A DNA stretch of 64,000 bases from Tetraselmis striata (lineage: Eukaryota; Chlorophyta; Chlorodendrophyceae; Chlorodendrales; Chlorodendraceae), in assembly GCA_006384855.1 (NCBI GenBank), contig VCJN01000952.1:183228-247227 (forward strand), in the 5' to 3' direction. Shown in pieces: positions 40,870-52,509 of the stretch (position 1 is the first letter of the stretch; the number at the start of each line of letters is the position of its first letter). The notes beneath the pieces were generated by a model that was not told the origin of the DNA, searched no databases, and saw only the letters and a list, made by a program, of their open reading frames with translations. The translations under genes and the position numbers were made by a program.

Positions 40870-43800
40870 AATTACAAAAAGGGCAGTTCCCCAGAATTAG
40901 AAAATCAACACAGCAAGCCGCCTAAAAGCGGCCCGCATCCCGCATAAGGCGGGATGGATGAGTGATGCGCTCACGGTTCAGAGTCCGGGCCACGCGAGCA
41001 CGTGTGTGTAGGTGATCCTCGGACGTGCTGTGCAGCTTCAGCAACGGGATGGGAGACGAATCTGCGCCGTCTGATGAGGCAGCGAGCACGCTCTTGAGCG
41101 GCCACCAAGCTCAGGACCCCGAGGAAATCTCTTGCGAGCAAGGCCTCCTGGTGAGCCCGGGTGATGCACCGAGTGCCCCGCGATGAGAGGGCACCCCGGT
41201 CCGCAGCCAAGCATGCGATACCACGCACTGTGCGGTGCACCCCCTTGCTCACCTCACCCACTGTGCCGAAGACCATGCCCGTGTACTCCGACATATCCAG
41301 GATGTCTCGAAGAGGAACCCTTCTGTCCGGGCTCTGTGTTGTGCCACGCCGCGTCCCGCGCAGCCAACCCCCGTTGTATGTCGCCCAACAGGGAGCGCTC
41401 AAACCGATCCACAGCTGTGGCCCGGGGCACTGAAGTGTACTTGACCCCGTACCGCATAGTCTTGAACTCTAGCAGCGTGGACTTCAAGCTCCGGGGATCA
41501 TAGCTCCCGGTCACGACGTTGAACGCCGGGAGGGAGAGCTCTGCGTCCGGCACTAGGTCCTTGAGTTCATCCCGGGGTACGGTGTTGCCGAGAGGCACTG
41601 CCTGCTGGAACAAGTCATCCACCTCCCGCCGTACCGCGATACCTAGGTCGTGAACACAGTGATCCCGGAAGGCATCTGCGATAGCGTCGTGTTGTACACG
41701 CCAGTGAGCGTCTCCAGGCGCCGGGAGGTTCATGAGCGCGTCGCCGTATAGATCAACAATGACGGGGTTGTGCTCCGTCGAGGGCAGAATAATCTGGCAC
41801 CCAACCACCGGGGCCAAGCACGGGCTAGGCAGAAAGAAGTACCCGGCAGCGACCTCCCGCAGCTCATGCGGAGTCATGGCTGTCCGCGCGGTGGGGATGG
41901 CCACTGTCCACATGCGTGACGCCGCGTCGAGCTGGTTGAACAAGATCCGTTCCCTACATGTGGCAGGGAGAGCGCACACCTCATTTCGAAGCCGAGAGTT
42001 GTTGGCCTGGTCTAGAAATGCCGTCAGCTCCTTTTGCGAGCCCGACGCAGCCTCCACTTCCCGCTCCATCTGGCGTGCATCTGCGTCGCCGAGATGGCCA
42101 GCAGTAGCCGCTTGGAGGCGGCCCCACGCCTCGCGCATCTCCGCGGCGTAGCTGTCCGACCCATGAGCATCGTTGAGGAAGTGGTCATACTGGCGGGCGG
42201 AAGAATTTGCGTTGAAGCTGCCTCGGCCAAGTACGGACCCGAGCTGTGGGTCGAAGAAACCATGGGTGGGGGTGTTGGTGCCGGAGTTCCTAGTCAGGAA
42301 CCTTGGGAGGATGGCGTTCATGCAGCCGATGAAGGCGGCATCACGAACGGTAGCCATGCGGCGGATGCCAGCTCCCTTCAATCGAGTGGGGAGGTGAAGC
42401 CTGCTGCGCGCCCTGGCCACTGCATCCTCGCTCAAGGTAGCCACCTCCGCTGCCATGGGGTCGGGGTCGTGCAAGAGCTCCGCCAAGAAATCGGTGACCA
42501 CCGGATTGGCGTCGGTGCCGTACGTGGAGGGATCAAAAGAGACCCCTAGCACCCGTTCGACCGCCGCGAGGATGGTGGCATCCACCGCCTCCGCAAAGGC
42601 CTCCACCTCGGACGGAAGACAATTGCGGAGCCAATACCCCGCCTTGTGTGGCATGCAATGCTTGAGCAGGGCCCATGCGTGGTGATGCAAGGCGTGGGTG
42701 TACCGACGGCTGGGCTTGGCAGACAGAATCTTGCTCAGGCTAGCGTCCACCTCCTCTCGTAGCTCCTCCGCCTTGCCGCGCATGTACGCCTGCACATACT
42801 CTGGCGATCCGAGCGGCACGTTGAGGACCGCGATGCCGTGATGGCCATCTAGCTCTGGCCACTCGATGTCGGCCGGAGCCTCACGCCGCGCCGCCTCCAT
42901 GTCTGCGCTGTACGCCTGCATCTTGTCGAAGCGCACCTCAAGCCCCACGGACGCCTTGATGGACGTGCGGAAGGCGTGAAGAGCCGGCCAAACGTGCTCC
43001 GGAAGGCCCACCAAAATTCCATCGTCGGCGTTGAAGCGCGCCGCCCCGTCATTGACCTCCAACGTGGTATCACACTGCTGCACCTCGGGGTGAATCGCGA
43101 CGCAAAAGGAAGTCGTGGCCAAAGGTGCGCCCTGTTGCACGCCGTCCTCCGACCGTAGAGGAGCGGACCGGTCGTCCACGACCAGATACGAGTCCGTGGA
43201 GAGGGAGGCTAGGAGCGCAGGGATGACAGGGTGTAGTGGAGAGCAATCGATGTGGCGTTGGATGATGGTGCGGCGCCATGCTTCGTTGTAAGCGTTGCGA
43301 AGGTCTGTGTGGACGATGACGGCACGTGGGCCAAGCTTCTCGGCGATGAGCCGGACGCCGTGGATGAGCACAGAGTCGCCCGCGGGAATGCCAACCCCGA
43401 GCTGAGATGGAGCGAGCACCGACACGTATGCCTCCTTCATGTTGTCAACCACTGCCCGCTCCGCTGCGCGCCGCTCCGCCTCCCCGACTGCCACAGGCCG
43501 CACGTCCGGGGCCCTCCCCTCGCCTAGCTTCTTGACAGGTGCCACGAGCCTAGCAGAGGCGAAGAGCCGGTTGAACCACCCGGGCAGGCGACCTTGGAGG
43601 TACATGGAGGCAACCTCGAACATGGCGCGGACTGCCGCGGGCCCGGACGCCGGGGCGTATTCGCCCACCAAGCAGCGGAGATACTCGTTGCGCATGCCTG
43701 AGGGCCCCGCCGCCACGTGCTGCTTGAGTTGCTGGTACGGCACGCGCATGTCCACCGTCAGGGCGGCCTCGTCCACCGGAATGTCATACGCGGCGTCTGG

Positions 43801-44340
43801 GATCGGGTGGCTACGGGACGGGTGCTTGTCGCGCAGCTGGGCGAGGATAGCAGGATCGGACAAGTCGCCCATACCCTTAGAAGATAGTCGGCCCGCCGCT
43901 CGGGATAGCTCTCCGTCCTCCACCAACGCCACAACGGTGTCCGCGGTGCCCACAAGCAGCGCCGCAAAGAGATCGGCGTGCGTCCGACGCTGGCGGGCAT
44001 GTCCGGCGTAGAACGCCTCAGTGCGCGCGTCGTCCCATGAGCGCACGAGTTCGGTCATGCGCCTCTCCGCGAAAGCGCGGAAGCGCCACGCCAAGGCTTG
44101 TAGCCGCCGCCGTCCGCCTCGGCTCGGCCCGGTACCAGCGCGTGCGCTGAAACGCGTCGCGGCATCTAGTGCGCAAGCACCACCACCAGCCGACCATTCA
44201 ATTGTCACTTCGTCAGCCAAGAAGTGGTAGCAAGTAGCCGCGCAGGCAGCCCCACCGGCGCGAATAGGCTGCCATGGGCCTTCGCTCATCGCAAGCACCG
44301 CGCGCGGCGGGCGGCTGGGGGAGCGTTGACCGGTGCCCAT
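40870..44340 (-). CDS. LINE-type retrotransposon polyprotein with reverse transcriptase (family A)
   Basis: A frame of 1,028 codons (44,340-41,254) carries the RT core: VRPVAVGEAERR near 281, motif A VIVHTDLRNAYNEAW with Asp346, motif B GVQQGAPLATT (400-410) and motif C FNADDGILVG (Asp439/Asp440). The C-terminal part (PAFNVVTGSYDPRSL onward) seems to continue in the frame of 41,402-40,971 after one slip near 41,320. No apurinic or restriction-like endonuclease domain is visible in what remains, so the 5' end is probably lost. The 3' tail (40,905-40,960) folds into two adjacent hairpins shared with other copies. A truncated copy lies at 52.5-54.8 kb. Confidence 0.8.
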
Positions 44341-44439
44341 CGCTTCCTGGGCGCCAGGCGGAGAATCTCGGAGGGAGGGAGGTGTCGATGCTCACCCCAG
44401 CAGTCGCGGCTAGCGCCTGCATTGGAAGGTACACAGAGG

Positions 44440-46480
44440 TCAAGGTTTCACGTCACGCAGTAGCGCGTCGTCCAGCGCTCCTTGTGCTTGTCCAGGCAGA
44501 TGCGACAACGGGCCTGCTTGGTCTTGCCGTTGCGGCGGGGATAGACGCGCATCTCGTGCACCATGTCGCTTACTGGCGCCTGCGCTGCTGGCGCAGGTAG
44601 AACGTCGTCCAGCTCGGCGACGAGGCGCGCGATGCCTCGGAGCGGCCTCGCAGAACGGCTCAGCGCGCCTAGTCCGCCGTCCAGACCGTTGTAGATCAGG
44701 GCGGCCGACACCCGGTTGACGAAAGGTACGACGCCCATCTCGGCGTAGGGATGGTTGGCAGTAACATGAAACTTTGCCAACTTCCATATGTCCACCGCAC
44801 ACATACCCATGACCGTGGTCCAGAGCCTAAACTAGCAGTCGTGAGTCCCCCACCTCTTCTCTAGCTTTAGGTCGAACTGGCGGCTCTGGTGGTGGTTGTC
44901 CACCTTAGGAGCGGCGGCGAAGTAGTTACTGCACAGCTTTGGGCAGGAGATGTCACGGTAGGACAGGTTGCCATGCTCATCTAGCCATCGCTGCTTGTAG
45001 GGATCGTCGCCGTCCAGTGTAGGTGCAGCACCCTTCGTAGCAAGGAAGTGGATGACCTTCTTGTTGTGCTTGTAACCCACGGCCACGAGGTCCACGCCGT
45101 CCATAGAAGCCGTGAGGGTTAGGCGGTCACCAGCACACATTGGGTCCAGGATGGAGGTGATGTAGTCCTTGGGGTGGCCGCCATGGGCTGTCTTCAGGAC
45201 TCCCCCGTAGTGCCGGCCAGCCTTGCCAGCGGCCACTGCAGCCCTGATGGAGGTGAACCAGCTGTCCCCATAGAGAGTAGCTCCGAGTACAGTCGCGTTA
45301 GAGGCCAAACGAGACACACACGCGGATGTAACTCCCAGCTCTCTAGCTCCCTCCATGGCACGCATGGCCCCCCCTTCCCCTCCTGGATCTCAAGGTAGCG
45401 CATCACGCCCGTAGTACTACATGCTGCCGTCTTGAACTCGGTTCCTGTAGCACAGGTGGCGGTGGGCGCAGTATCAAATTCCGTGAGCATGTATACTCTC
45501 ATGTGTATTGTCACTAATGTCGTATTCCGGGAGGACGTGTACTCTCATGTCAATGTTACACTTGCTCAGGCAGGTTGTGTCATGATACCTAACGGCTCTG
45601 GCTTGCGCGCGATGAAGCTCAAATTGGGTAGCCCGCCCTTCTTTGATGTCCGTGGCTGCCATGCCGACATGGACTCGTCCAGAGTAGCATCCCGTAGCAT
45701 TCCTAGCACCGCCTCGCGGTTAGTATTAAAGTCAGCCACCATCTGACGGAACCACGCCCAGCCGTCCTTGTGCACGCTCGGCAGGTCGGCCTTCGCCCAG
45801 GGCACCAGCAGGCGGATGCCGCGGAAGCGCGCATAGGACATGAACCGGCCAAAGTTGGGCGCCGAGGTGATGCCAGGTGAGGTGCTGGACCACAGACTGA
45901 GCCCCCGCTCCTGATACTGTGTGGATGCCAGCATGAGGCCCCAGAAAGTAGTCCATTCCCGTTTGGTCACGTTTGTCCAGCTTTTGTTCTTGCGTGCTCC
46001 CTCATCGTTGAGATTCTTCAGGTCGTGCTCCATGTTGCCTGGGTATAGCTTTAGCCACAGCTCCAGCAAGTCCACATCGCCGTCGCGCTAGGTGGGTAGC
46101 CCGCCGATTAAGCCTGGAGGGCCGTGCTCTTGTGCGATCGTAGCCTCCATCTCGGCCTTGTTGCAGTCCACGACAGACTCCACCACGGTCCAGTCCACGT
46201 TGAGCTTCCCGGGCCCGAATTGGCGGATAATAACCGTCCCGACGTGACTTGCCAGCTCGCGTTGGCGCCACGAGGATGCCACGTCCATCGCTTCGATTTC
46301 GGCGCGGGTGATCAACTCGGGACAGTCATCGTTGCCGTCGCCGCCAGCGTCGGGATCATCGTCGTGCCCATCGTTGACAGGATCGTCGTTTCAGCCGTCG
46401 TTGCATTGCAGGTACCCGCCCTGGAGATCAGTAGACTGCGTGCTGTCGGGTGCAGTACCGCCAGAGAGGTCTTGGGTGGT
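44440..46480 (-). pseudogene. piggyBac-like transposase, decayed
   Basis: In order: an acidic N-terminus (DDDPDAGGDGNDD), VDLLELWLKLYPGNM, then the first catalytic Asp in DESMSAWQPR. A 144-nt GT-AG intron (45,588-45,445) joins EPLG to TEFKTAACS in frame. The second Asp is in YGDSWFTSIRAA and the third in PKVDNHHQSRQFDL. A Cys-rich end follows (CRICLDKHKERW). This is the DDD layout of piggyBac enzymes, which cut and paste at TTAA. Lesions: in-frame TAG at 46,088-46,090, a one-base slip in a G7 run near 45,372, and TAG at 44,832-44,834 where Trp is expected (HDC-stop-FRLWTT). No terminal repeats or TTAA flanks were found. Its 3' end meets the LINE at 44.4 kb. Confidence 0.8.
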
Positions 46481-46799
46481 TGAGGGGTTGCGCGGCGCCG
46501 GCTGAGGAAGAGCGTGGAGAGGAACCCTAAACCTCCCCCTCCAACGCCCAGTCACAACAAACCGCATCGCGATAGTCCAAGCTGTTTATCGTACAAAAAT
46601 ACGTCACCAGCACACGTAACAAATAAGGCCACCGTAGGTGCTGATGTGAGCATACGGCCGAAAAACCGTACTTGCAAAGACTTTTGTGTAGGACTGCAGC
46701 ACCTGCCGTCCATCGAGCCACACATCATTTACAATAAGTCCATAGTTGAACATATTCAAGTCCACGCATTGCACCCTGCTACTGAGAACTAGCGGCTGC

Positions 46800-47000
46800 A
46801 TGCACACACACACGAACACACACACACATATATATACATGTACATATACATACATACATACATACATACACATACATATACATACATATATATATCTACA
46901 TATCTCTATATATATGTTTATATATATACATATATGCGTACATATATATATATATATACATATATGCGTACATATATATATATATATATATGTATACACA
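46800..47000. repeat. Microsatellite cluster: (CA)n, (ATAC)n, (TA)n
   Basis: Consecutive simple repeats: CACACA near 46,804-46,826, ATACATAC near 46,845-46,875 and TATATA/ATGCGTACATATA near 46,880-46,990. No gene. They separate the piggyBac remnant from the GT29 gene. Confidence 0.9.
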
Positions 47001-47174
47001 TCACTAGCGCTGTTTAGGAGCTGTCTGGTATTCTACTCACCCCAGCACCCGATCAAGACAGGATCCATGTCACATTCGCCTCATCATCACAGAAAGCAAC
47101 ACCGTGCCTTGGTCTATGGCGGTCGGCGGAAAATATTCGCTTTGGGTCATATATGACTTCACAATATTGTTGCC

Positions 47175-50100
47175 CTACTTGACAGGAGTTGTTCCAGCAC
47201 GCAGATCCTTGATGTCTAGGCTTGGATCATCGCCGGTGCATATATGGGCATGGCCAGCAAGGTGCAGCAGTCGGATGACGAGCACGTCAAACTCCCAGGC
47301 GTGCGCGTTGTGCATGGTGTGACCCTTGTTCATGTGCCCCGGCCGTGACCGGAGCACCATCTGGCTGTACGAAAAGCCGAAGAGGTTGGTGCGCTGGCAT
47401 GCTTTCGTGGCCATCAGCACAGCGTGGATTCCGGAGCTGAGGTTGACGGGGCAGGAGAAGCCGCTGATACCCAACATCGCCAGGTCTTCACGTAGTTGAA
47501 AATACACCTGCGGCATTCAACAGTTGCTCACTGCCAGCATGATGCACTGACACCTGGCAATCAGAAGTGATTTGCATACGCGCCGCAAGGTCAACCTTGG
47601 AGCTTTTCAGCTGACATTAGGGCTCGGGGCGCGATGCGCTATCTAAATGTGCCACGGTAGGAGTCCCCCCCCCCCAAAAAATAAGTGCTATTGAAATTGG
47701 CAAATGTACCAGACGTCAGAGAGCGGTGCAATCGATGGGACTGCTGCTAGTGTAATCAACCTTCTAGAGGCCAGCAGTTGACCCTGCCCTGCCCAGCCCG
47801 GCTCATCAAGGAAAAACAACACACACACCAGCGCCAGGGATATGATTCGTAAGGGCCACGTGACCAATGGCAGGTTTACCTCTAGAATCCAGGCGATCAT
47901 GTCAGCATGCAGCAGTGACACATGCACCCGCGGATGCCTGGCCTTCACGTTCTTCAGGTACGCAGCGCTGGCAGCGCTCCAAAATAGCCACTGCTCGCCA
48001 GGCGACACCTGCAGGCAGGCCGGACAGGAAGCCCACCCTCATCACTGAGATGTCACGCCACCATGACCTTCTGCCAGCAAGCCTGTCTGCAGGGCAAGCC
48101 GCTTCTGCCCCACGGGACCCTGCATCACCTTCAGATTGGGCTTGCGCCCTGACTCAGCGCGCAAACCGGCCGCCTCGATGCCTCTCAGTCGGTTGAGCAT
48201 ACGCATGGTTGTTTTGCTGCCTGCCCACTCCTCCTGTGCACGGGCAAGCAGCAGATGTTCTGAAGACGTGGCGCTGGAGGCTTGCCGGCCGGTGCGCTGC
48301 CTGCCTGCCTGACAAGGACAGGGTAAGGGACGCATGGCGCTATACCTGGTTGCCGCCGCCCGCCATAAGGTTGAAGCGCCATACGGAGGAGTGCGCGTCT
48401 ACGGCCCTCCCATTCTTGGCAATCTGCGCAGGCAGTCCGGGCATTTGGGCAGCTTCTCGTGAGACCCTTGCAAGTCCAGGACGATACAGCCTCCTTCGCA
48501 GCCTGGTAGAGGGTCCGGCAGCATTTGGGCCGATTGCAATGGTAGCGCAGGGTGCGCGTGCCTTTATCAATGGGCCGTTGGACACCAGCGCGCACGTGGC
48601 AAAGCCGGCCTGCTGAAGATCAGCGCGTGCACGGAGGGTTGGCCGAAGATCAGTCTCGCCTTCCTGCTTGAGCAGAGCGTCAGAGCACGACGGGTGATTT
48701 CAACACGTTAATCCCGTGCCAACTGCGTTAGGCCGGCCTCTTGTCAGGCGCTGTAAGCGCGTCGTTCAGGGCGCACACATGCATGCTTGCACAAAAGCTG
48801 CTCTGGCGGTGTGGGATGGGTTGAGCTGCAAAGGGGGCGACGACAAGCGAGGAGGTTGGCGGAGTGAAGGAGGGAGGGAGTCCGCACGGGCAGAAAGGCG
48901 CGCGGGCTGCCAGTCTCCTTGTTTGGTTGAATGCGCCCGCACTCCCGGTCCCGCGTGATCAGGGAGCATCCCGGCGGCCTGCGCAGAGCCTGCCGGGGGA
49001 CATGTGGCGCATCTCAGCCTGCGGCGGATGCGTTCCATGTGTGCGTGAGGCGGAAACGCAGCTTCTGTCGGCAAGAAAGCCGTCGAACGGGTTGCATGAC
49101 ACGCCATCTCTTGCAACATGACGGGACGCAAAGTGCAAGGCAGACAGAGCGATAGGTGCAGTCCGAGCGCCTCTAATACTCGACGGTACCTATGTCCTGG
49201 GAGCGCAGCTGGAAAGCGGATCGAAATAGGGGCAGTCAAGGACGGTGTGTGTGTGTGGGTGGGTGAAAAGGGGGGGGGGTACGGCATGGCCGATGGCTAG
49301 AAGTACCGCACCTGAATGCCGGCCATCCTGCTTAGTTCCGCCTCTACCATCGAACGATTGGCTGTGTAGCAGCCTGCGAGGGCGTTGCGCCAATCAAGCA
49401 AAGACCAAACACTTCCACAGGGATCCCCAGCGGCGTGGCAAGTGCCGCAGCAGAAGCACAAATTGCGTGCAGCCCGTTCCGCATTGAGAATACAGCAGAG
49501 CCGATGCGCGTTAAATGTGCCAAGGACCGATAGTGCGCACCACTATCGCTGAGGAGGCACGCTTGTAGCATCCGCTGCGACGGCGTCATCGTGGCGTTGA
49601 CCCCACCCAGCTGCGTCTGTGAGATTCGCCGCTCGACTCGACGGCACATGGAGAGAAGGCTGGTTGTCACGCGAGCGAAGCGCAAACGGCGGCCCCGCCT
49701 GTGAGATGCACCACCACTCTCATGACAGCAGGCAGCATGATGAGTACCTGTGCCCCCCCCCCCCCCCCCCCCCCTCCCTCCCCTCCTTTTGGGGCCGCCT
49801 CCATATGCAGCAATGCTTGGGCGGCCGGTACCAAGTTGCTCAGTTGACAGTTCCCGAGTATTAGAAATGGGCAGGTCGATATCATGTCGTATCAGCAATT
49901 TGAATAAGAAATTGCGCACGCTTGGCAGGAGGCATCACACAGCGGACTGGGGCAGCTGGAAGGCGAGGTGTTTCCCCGGTTGGTGTCAACCTTGCTCCCA
50001 GGTCGTACCTGCCTGCCGCCCGAGCTCCAGCAAGAGCGCCTAACCGGCGCCGTCCTGTTGCTACCCCGCCCCAGCTTGCCTGCCCATCTGACGGCACAAG

Positions 50101-51869
50101 GCTCTGCATCCGCACAGGCGAGCAACTTAGCGCTCCGTCACCATCAACGGCAACATCAAGGGCGCCTAGCTTGGACACAGCCAAGCCCATCCCACAACCG
50201 CATCTTTCCAAGGGCTCATCATCCCTGGCGCGGCGCTGTCTGGCTGAGCGGGTCGCACCTCAGGCACGGGGATATAGGGATTCCACGGCCGCGCAGCCCC
50301 CAAGCACCGCCGCCTGTCTTGTTCATACTCTGGGCTGGCAAAGCCTATCCATGCAGGGTTCCGGATCTGCAGGCGATATAACGTCAGCTGCTGACCGGTA
50401 CCACAATAAGCATGCCATCGGCATGTCATGGGACCGAACTCTAGGCTGCTTGATGGTCGAGGGTACTGAGCTATTCCAAAAGGGACATGATAAGGCGACA
50501 CCAGCATTGCCGACCCTGCCATCCAGGGCTCATCACCATATCAACTTTAGGGGTACTCCGACCCACATGACGCAAACCCCCTGCTAGCTGTTGCGTGGCG
50601 CCATCCCCTCGATTGCCTCCTGATCTGCAGAATTGGGCAGGCGCAGTCAGGCGCTGGCCTGCGCCGCATCCTGACCACCAGAACTGCTGACAGGAGCGCC
50701 ACGCCGAGGAACATGCAAGGGCCCCCACTTGAACAGCTCCGCGACGAAGGCACTGATGTCATCCAACTGCGTAGCCCCCTCCTGCCCCTGCACTCGCTGT
50801 TTCTCCCGCTTAGGCATCTTACTATTGCCACCACCCCTGCATCCCATGCGCAACGGGGTGGCACTGAGCAGCCGCCCTTCACCATCCGGCGCTGGGCCTC
50901 TGCCATTCCTGGCAGCATTGCGCATGCGACTTTGCACAGGCTCTGGCCGGTATGTTACCTGCTGCCACCACCCCGGCCTCCGCTCCCGTGAGTTGTCTGC
51001 ACCGTCATCGCATGCAATAGCATGTTAAAAACCCGCCAACACCCCGCCTCACACCACGTGCGCATTGCTGGAACGGGTCTGGCAGGGACCCACCTGTTCT
51101 GCAGAGGTGCGCCGGGTGTCCAGTATTTCGTCCGTTGAGTCGTCGCCAATCAGATCACGCAGTCGCATCTAGGCAGCACAAAATTTCGGACGGGTTTCTG
51201 AGACACAAGTAGAAGGAGAACGCCGCATGTTGGCAGAGGGGCAGAGGGTAGTATGCCTTAACACGCAGGTAAAGGTGACGTTCAGAACGGCCAAACGCTG
51301 CCGCAATATAATGATTTATTGCTGATCGTACCTCGATACGCCGCTGTGCTGCTTCCTGCTCCACTGTGTCGTCCCCCTCCTCCCCCCTGTCCTCCTCCCC
51401 CTCCCCCTCTGCCTCGATGCCATCCTCCTCAGTGTCCTGCGCCGTTGCTGGCAGAAGAGGGCGCCGATCGGAAATTTCCCCCGCCTTCCTCTCCATCCTG
51501 CACCTGAAACAGCAGTGGCTGCCCGATGAGGCCTGCTAAGGGGGCCGGGGGGGGGGGGGGGGGGTGCTGGCGCGTGGCGGGCGACGGCGCACCTACCTGC
51601 TGGGAGATGCTAGGCCTCGCCAACGCTGGCACAGCGGCAGCTGACCGTAGGTGCGGCGAGGCAGGGTGGGCGCCTTGGATGCTAGCACCCCGCCATCTTA
51701 TCCCCAGGAAGCAGAATACGGGCAGGGTGAGCAGCAGCAGCAGCGTGGACGGCTGCGGAGGGGTCCCAAGTTGGCTCTCGTCAGCACCATTCCACTCAGC
51801 GGTAAATAGCTCGCACACGCGCATGAAACACCGGCTGGCCTGTCGGCCGATGTCAACCCATACATGCAT
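47175..51869 (-). CDS. Sialyltransferase-like GT29 glycosyltransferase, multi-exon
   Basis: Type II membrane protein gene. Exon ending at 51,597 has a signal anchor (STLLLLLTLPVFCFLGIRW); exon 51,503-51,332 is an acidic stem (EAEGEGEEDRGEEGDD); exon 51,168-51,094 contains LRDLIGDDSTDEIL. The catalytic part lies in 48,585-47,175: CATIAIGPNAAG and VDAHSSVWRFNLMAGGG (L-motif-like) before a GTATAG donor, then SKTTMRMLNRLRGIEAA, then YLKNVKARHPRVHVSLLHAD up to a GTAAAC donor, and finally NLSSGIHAVLMATKACQRTN, LFGFSYSQ and HAWEFDVLVIRLL (S- and VS-motif-like) with the stop at 47,175. GT29 enzymes are Golgi transferases of CMP-activated sialic acid or Kdo-like sugars; the algal acceptor is unknown. 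Exons between 48,600 and 51,090 are plausible but not fixed (for example LDDISAFVAELFKWG near 50,760). Intronic C tracts occur at 49,753-49,774 and 51,564-51,547. Confidence 0.6.
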
Positions 51870-51899
51870 GCATCGAGGCGGCCTATAAGAAAGAGGACG

Positions 51900-52500
51900 G
51901 GATGGGAGTAGGCGGGTCCCTCGCCTTGCTGGGCAGCTGTCGGCGCCAGGTGCGCCGCGGGGCGGGCGGTGACATGCCCGCCCCTGTCAGCTACTCCCCC
52001 CCCGCTCCCCCCCGCCCGCCCGACGCGTATACGCGTTGTCACGTCAGCGGGAATAAAAATCAAGCCGGCAGCCCCGGGGTCGCATGCTCGATACCTGCTG
52101 GCTGTCACTGTTGGTGGGAGCTGCAGAGTCGCATACAGTCCCAAGTGGAATAGACTTCCAGCTAGCCGCACCTCAGCGCCCACCACCCGTCAGCATGCCG
52201 AAGGTTCTCAATCGCCGCCGCCAACCGCCGATCGGTCGGATCAGGCGCAGCAGCAGCAGTATCCCCAGGGATATAATCCTACTGCGTGGAGCAGCGGCTG
52301 GCGGGTGGCGATGCCTGGTCGATGGCTGCCATGGCGGTTCCCGCCTCTGGTGGCCCATAAGGATTAGCTGGATTTCCTTCCGGATTTCCTTCTGGATTTC
52401 TGTATGGATTTCTTGAATGTTGCATCTAGCACATCTAATCATCTAATATAATCCTTAGTTAGAACGGGCCGGTCGTGGCGTCATCCGTCCATCTGCTGCT
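51900..52500. other. Spacer upstream of the GT29 gene
   Basis: No gene recognised. This is the likely promoter side of the GT29 gene, but no core promoter motif is clear. A GGATTTC/TTCCGGATTTC iteration (four copies) lies at about 52,370-52,420. Confidence 0.4.
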
Positions 52501-52509
52501 CTGCCCGCG

